Shown: positions 57,701-64,000 of the stretch, in pieces
Layout: every line of letters begins with the position of its first letter
Position numbering within the stretch: the first letter of the stretch is position 1
Assembly: GCA_944990035.1 (NCBI GenBank)
Contig: CALYLX010000157.1
Span: 721,993-785,992, forward strand
Direction: 5' to 3'
DNA length: 64,000 nucleotides
Origin: Clitopilus passeckerianus
Taxonomy: Eukaryota > Basidiomycota > Agaricomycetes > Agaricales > Entolomataceae
The notes under the pieces: generated by a model
What the model was told of the DNA's origin: nothing
Seen by the model: the letters and a program-made list of their open reading frames with translations, nothing else
Databases searched by the model: none
Translations under genes and position numbers: made by a program

Positions 57701-60700
57701 TCGCATGGGGACTCCTATGGCATATCAGCAGCGTGGTATACAAAGAATCGCAGGTACCAAATAGTGTAGAATTATCTCATTGAAAGCACCAAGGCCATGA
57801 TCACACCACACTGGCATACGACTCGTGGCAAGCATTCCGATGGCAGCTCGGCGAACAAGCCGAGGTGATCACAACAGGGTGAACCAGTGCATTGCTCTAT
57901 GACCGAAACCACCAGACGAAACAACAAAGAAGGAAATTCAGGCTACAGTAACCGAGCCAGTAATATGCGCACAACGTAAGCATCTAAATCAGCAGGGACC
58001 TTTGCGTTCTGACACTTTCTGTCGCTTATGTCAGCCTCCATTTCACATCCTCGACGCGTCGCGTAGTCATTCCATGTACTCTCCTGTCATCTAATTAAAT
58101 GTATTCGCTCTCTAATATCTCGGTCTTTTGAACGAAAATGGTTCTTGAACGGCTTTTCTCGCCAACGCGACGCGTTAATTCTCAGAATACCCCTCCAAAT
58201 CCGGGCCCATATATGGGAAGGGGTCAGTCAAGGGTCGTGGGAAATCCGAGACTACCCTTCGTCGTCGAGCACACTGCTATTCCTCCAATGTACCCCGACT
58301 TTCCCGATTGAATCGAGCTAAGAGCATCGTGTGATTCCGAATAGCACGCAGATCAGAAGAACTTGTAATGCTGTGATGGCTGCAACCTCAACTTTCACCA
58401 TATATAACCTCGAGCTTGGCGGGATGGTGTGCAACACGACGCCAGTATCGCGCCCATCTCAGCGCTATGGATTATCGAGGATTCCCAAGAAGCGGCGAAT
58501 GGGCACCAAGTGGTCCAATCCAGCATTCTGGAGCGCAGTTTTCCCGTCAACCCTCCATGTCTTCAATGAACACCTCCAGGCGTCCACCAAGCTACGCTAC
58601 TTGCACACCGGATGATGACCAACGCACCATATCAGACAATGGAGATATCCAGGACACCCAGAGTCTATATCCTCCCAGCTACCGGACTGCTCCCTCACTT
58701 TATGGCTACGACGAAGACGAGTCTTCATCAGCTTCGCACTCTGGGCAAACAACGCTTCGCTATGCACCAACCAGTGCTTTTCTGGAGCATCAGTTTGGTA
58801 GTACATCGACCCTCGCACAGACCAACCAGTATGAGGACGAGGAAGAGCGGCCGGAAACACCAACTTTACGACCTTTGCGAATATCAGACAGTTCTACGAA
58901 CCAGAACTCGCAGAATGACCTGCACGAATTACACTGGACTGATGATGGCACATCGGATTCCATGGCTGATGTCGATCCACCGGAATACAGCCATCCGTCA
59001 TCATACTACATTCTCAGCAACAAGACTGAAGCACTGGTGACATCGCACCACGTTAGTGGACACCTGTCTCTCCTGCACGCGTTTTGGCGCCTCAGAACGA
59101 CTGTGGAGGACCTCGACAACCGCAATGACCAACCTGTCGCACCTTTTCCTCAAGAAAAGGACCGACGCTGGGCTTGGCTAGTTTCGTTCGCGGTTGATAG
59201 GTACTTGAAATTTTATTCCAGGTAGAGCCCGTATTTACTCTCTGAACCTTTTAGGTTTTCGATATGGTGCGAATCACTGAAATCAGAAGATGTTCAGTAT
59301 GCAACCCACGAGATTATGCCTCCGATAGATGTTCTGATGGTAAGGGCTTCCTCGATAGACTTCTGCATGCTGGCTCTTACCGGTTATTTTAGGTTTGGCA
59401 CACCTACCTATTGAATCCTGCGTATGTCACTATCGTTTTGGCTGCCCTCTGTTCTGAGAAGTTACTAGATGGTATGGAGAGGACACCAAAAGGATCCCGT
59501 GTCTCCGTGTTCTGTCCCGCATCGGCCACTTGAGATTTATGCCTGCGCTGGTAAATTGCCAGACGTCGTACTTTCTGATGCTTAATGACCTGAAATTTTC
59601 AGACCGGTGAACTCAGTATATTACTTGACGCACCTGTCACGGATATACGCAGAGAAACATGGAAGAACAAGACGCAAGGACGAGCCTTTGATATATTCGA
59701 AGACGCTAGGCAAACCCGTCTCAAAGTATTCAAATGCCCAGATTGCGAAGCCAATATCGAGCATCGTCAGTCTTCTTTGTTCATACTCCCTTACCGTACG
59801 CTAAGGATTTCCAGCCTATATGAGTAGGGATGGTACGGGGTTCCTACAACAAAACTTTGAGGCCTTCTGCTCGAACATCGATTGTCATTTCGTGAATAAA
59901 GTCATTGACAAGACTACCCTGGGTGCTCGCAAGTTAGTAGAGGATATCGTTCGATCAGATGACACCCTACAATCATTCCTTGCGTTCGCAATTCCAGGCT
60001 TCCTTGACCCCCGGCGGCAAGCTGATGTCTCTTTTTCAGTGGTTCTCTATGGGCTCAATACGCCATTAACAGACCCAACGGCCAACGTCTAAATACCGCT
60101 ATCTCGAAATACGAGAGCTTACAGTGTCCCAAAGCATTCACGGATGAGCAGCTGATTCTATCGGTCATCAAGCGATACGTGAAAAACGAGGTTTTACAGT
60201 CAAACGACCTGATACGCCCTGTTAATGTTGCCCGCGCCGGTTGGGTTATCGAAATATTGAGAAAGCACAAGTTCACGCTGTGCCGTCTCATCAACTCCAT
60301 CAACAACGCCTTGAGGAAAAGTGGCAACGATTCCATCAAAATGTGGGTAGTGAGGTCTGTAGTCATTCGCTGCACTCTAAAAGCTCTATCTTAGGCTACG
60401 GAGGATCTACTCCGCCTACACGGACGGAAATGTTTTCTCCGTCGATTTAATTGGCGCGGTAAGGTTCTCACATTGACCCCGAGGGCATCACTGAATCTCC
60501 TCAACCGACAGGTATTGAGACAAGGCTCCTTCGTCCAGAAGATGCACGAGTTGGGATGGTCTAGACCCGGCTATTTTGCTCGGGCAGACGATGAGGTTAT
60601 TCTGCAGCATGTCGTCACGCGTTATCACGCGTAAGTACGAATTTTCTACTCGTATGGATTTCCGAATGGCTTACTGTCCAACAGGTTTCTTGACCTGATT

Positions 60701-63700
60701 GCAACTTCTCCCAAACTGTTGTATGTGCCTACTCTTGACATCGACCTTGCCTGGCACACCCATCAACTTTTCGGTGCCAAGTATCACGAAGACTGCAAGA
60801 AATACGTGCATTTCCATCTAGACCAGTAAGTCACTTGTTGCAATTTTACTACTCTCGGCTGAACGAGCGTGTTAGTGATGACAAAGTGAATGAATCCAGT
60901 CTCGAACGAGCGTTTGATATGACTTGTCGAGCTTGGAAGTCCCGCTTCAAGGTCCCATATACCTTTTGCGGTTGCCCAGCCCCGGGAAAACAAATGTTCG
61001 GCGGCACCGACACATATTCTACCCACAATTACAGAGAGCAGGAGAATCTACTCAAGCCACGGTCAGCGGATGATCTCATGTTCCAAGCAAGTACACACGC
61101 AAGCGATCACAGCGCAGTCTACGATAATCGCCGCAGCGTGAACAGTGAGGCTATCAGGAAGGTCCGCCTCGAGAAGCGGTCCAAGAGGGAAAACCGCGAA
61201 GATGGCATACTCAAGGGGCTGACTAGAGGAAAATCCGAAAAACTGGAATCAAATGTGCCTCACGATCCAGCCTTCTTTGCTCCCATCCCAGACTGGTACC
61301 TTAAATCGACCGGACGTGCAGATTGCGTTCTCTATGCAGCACACACCATTGATAGCCAATACCTCGATGTTAAAAAGGTGTGTACTTTCCAGGTGATACC
61401 ATTTACTGCAGCTGACATGGCAAATCAGTTCCCAGTGGGGATGTTGCAATATAGTGACTTGCCTGGGCCCACCGAAGGATCGGATGGGCTGGTACGACGT
61501 GAGTAGGTCTGCCAGTGGGTGGGCAAGTTTGGACACACGCCACGCACGTTTAACACAGGGCCGAATCTCCGGCTGTATTCGTCTTTCCGGCATCATAAAT
61601 GTGTTGAGGACTTTCGTAAGGGACCAGAGTTGGAGGGCACTGGAGCTTTCAGAATGTAGCAAATAATTATCCACTGGCTAAAGCTCCTACTTGATTAATG
61701 AATCGATGAACACCAGTTCAAAGGCGAGAAAACAGGAACGAGAAACCAACATATTCAGGAAATGCACTGCAAACGCTCCATATTGTTATCATGATCACAT
61801 GCCTGATGTTTCTGCGTGTAAAAAATTTTAATTCCGACCAATTCGTAGTTTGCAATGGCAAACTCTGGTGCTACTGGATACAAGGTAATACAACGTCGAC
61901 GTAGTTAATCCTAGGGTATACAGGGCGATGTTCCAAAAATACATCTAAAAGAAATTATCTAAAGTATTAAGGTAAGGTAGTCCGTGGCCAAAATGATAAT
62001 GAAAAAGGGTGAATGTGTCCAGCAGATCCAAAAGCGAAATCTGACTGGATAACCTATTGCGATGAAGCAGAAATTAGCCCGCTATCATCGCTGTCCGAAT
62101 ATCTCGACACATGGCGTTCCTCACGTCGAACGCCCTTCAAGTCGGTCCACATGCCTTCAAGCAATGTATTAATTTCGGTGCCTATGTCATCATCCCTCTC
62201 AACCTCCTCAGCCTCCTCTGGGCGAACAATCTGCACTTGCGTGAGATCGGTAGAGTCTGATGGTAGCTATTAGCACATGGAAGGTGTGAGTGGACGAGAA
62301 AGACGAACCATCAGACAAGAAACGAGGAATGTTGCAGATCTTGCGCAGGTGAGCAGCGCTCACACCAGGTTTGCGTCCACCAAGCTGATGGCCCAGAAGG
62401 AAACGGTCATAGCCATCGTCCTCACCAGACCACTCAGAGTCGGAGATCCAGAACTGGATGCCGACAGCTGCGAGCAACAGCTGTGCGGTATGCTTGAGGG
62501 TGATACGGTCTGCGAGAGGTGGAAGAGGCTCGTCGGCGTCGTATTCGTCAGGTCAGCCCAAAGCAGGCTATCGCGTCCACCGGGGCCAAAAAGGGCGTCG
62601 TGCACCCTCTCCAAGTCGACGCGACGAATGGGACATTGTGAGTGTTCGACATATCTCCATCCATGTAAAACCACCCGAAAGGTTTCCAGCCTTGGTTCGG
62701 TGCATCTGGTGGACGCCTTTTCCGCTGTCGGGGTATCTCTCCAAGGGCTCGACTGGCGACTCGTTAATGCGGAACCCAAGAGAGTAGGACCATTCGGTGG
62801 TTATCCAGTTATACTCGTTGAAATGGTGTACGAGATGGACATCGACGGACTTCGGCGAGTGAACCGAGTGGATGCGAGTGACGACTTCAAGTTCATCCAG
62901 CTACAATGTAACACTTCAGTTAATGGGTTCCCAAACAATCAGCAGAAGGTTATACGTACGTTCTCCCAACGATCCGTGCTGAAATAACAGTCGGTGACGT
63001 CAATGCCTTTGTGGACCATTTCGACTTCCTCCTTCGTCAGATTCAGGCGAATGGCATCCTTAACAGCGCAATGAATATCTTGCACGTATCGGTCGCTGGT
63101 TTGTCCCTTGCTGAGACGACGGCTGATCTCTTTGGTGGCTCTGCGATTTTTGATATAAGCATCCCAGTGAGGAGATTGGATGGGATTTGGGAGGAGAAGA
63201 GCTTTTGGCGCGGCAGTGTCTATTTTGGCTCATGGTGGTTGTACCAGCAACGGTTTCGGGGAGTTTGGCGCTTTAGATACGAGTTTCTCTGCGGAACCGT
63301 AGGACTTTAAAGGATTTGTGAGACCTTGTTTTCAGGTTCCTATGGTCTCTGCACAGTGAAGAAACGAGACGTCCATTGCCCTTCAAGTCGCAAAATATAA
63401 GGTCACTAGGCGTTCTTTCAGAGTCGGCTATTCCGGATTTGGGACTTGCTTTGTTTTCCCACTTCAAAGGAACGCCCAAAAAGGCAGTGTCCTGCAACTG
63501 CTTTCAATCACAAACCCAGAGTATCAAGGCAGGCCAGGCCACTCTGGCCCTCTGGGCAAACAACATACAAAGCAAAGGCGGGAAAACTGCTTGGCAAAAA
63601 TGAGGCAGAGTTTGCGCGACTGTGACTTTGAGGCGAGGCCAGCTCGATCACGTACAGGGTACACCGAAAATAGTTTGCACGATATCTCGACCTTCACTTG

Positions 63701-64000
63701 ACATTTTGACTTAAGTCCTGTTTCAGACTATGCGCATAGTATATCCGTACCTCTGACCGGTACCTAGAGTTATAATCTGCCGAAATACGAAAATGAGATA
63801 GGTTTTTCAGAATTGATGGCATTTTCGGCATGATCACTCACTTGTACACGTTATTCTTTAGCAGGGTTCCACCGAACGATACAGGATTTTCTTGCACGGG
63901 ATGTAGAATATTACTTATTAGACATGTCTGCCGTGGTTCTCAGTCATATGGAAGCCGTGAATACCTATTTCTTCCTTTTCTTCCACTTGGGCTCAGGCTG

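Overview
The window looks like nuclear DNA of a filamentous basidiomycete, most likely an agaricomycete (mushroom-forming) fungus. Genes are dense on both strands and cut by many 45-65 nt GT-AG introns. Gene content fits: F-box proteins with an N-terminal coiled coil, P450s of the PPGPP...FGxGRR type, a secreted GH43 glycosidase, a GRDP-like protein and a fungal Kin1 kinase. I see no tRNA, rRNA, CRISPR, virus or complete transposon.

Layout. 0.3-2.4 kb: two unrecognised genes, one resembling the N-terminal domain of fungal STAND/MLKL-like cell-death proteins and ending in a hydrophobic segment. 3.1-8.2 kb: a possible small membrane protein, then a Kin1/MARK-family kinase with a KA1 domain. 8.9-10.9 kb: an OTT_1508-like deaminase-fold protein. 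12.6-22.1 kb: an AAAP amino-acid transporter, a TauD-type dioxygenase, a P450 and an AMP-binding acyl-CoA synthetase, a possible metabolic group. 22.6-30.8 kb: four F-box genes. 31.1-33.2 kb: GH43. 33.4-41.5 kb: TOM70, an IRC5/HELLS-like remodeller and a tetraspanin. 42.5-47.1 kb: a second P450 and DPH2. 47.9 kb: a Gly/Tyr-rich protein with an RS tail. 48.7-52.9 kb: YPP1/TTC7. 53.3-54.4 kb: DPB4. 54.6-55.4 kb: a gene model not seen in a simple ORF scan. 56 kb: a small secreted SH3-like protein. 58.5-61.5 kb: GRDP-like. 62.1-63.2 kb: an unrecognised protein. The right edge holds the basic C-terminus of a further gene.

A recurring observation is the single-base frame break. Family-conserved sequence switches frame at roughly 20 places, mostly consistent with one missing base in a short homopolymer. 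Affected genes include housekeeping ones (TOM70, IRC5, YPP1, tetraspanin), while Kin1, the deaminase, transporter, TauD, GH43 and two F-box genes read cleanly. I think sequencing or assembly errors are more likely than wholesale gene decay. Exon models were built by hand from splice-site and frame logic and family knowledge, without alignment or expression data.
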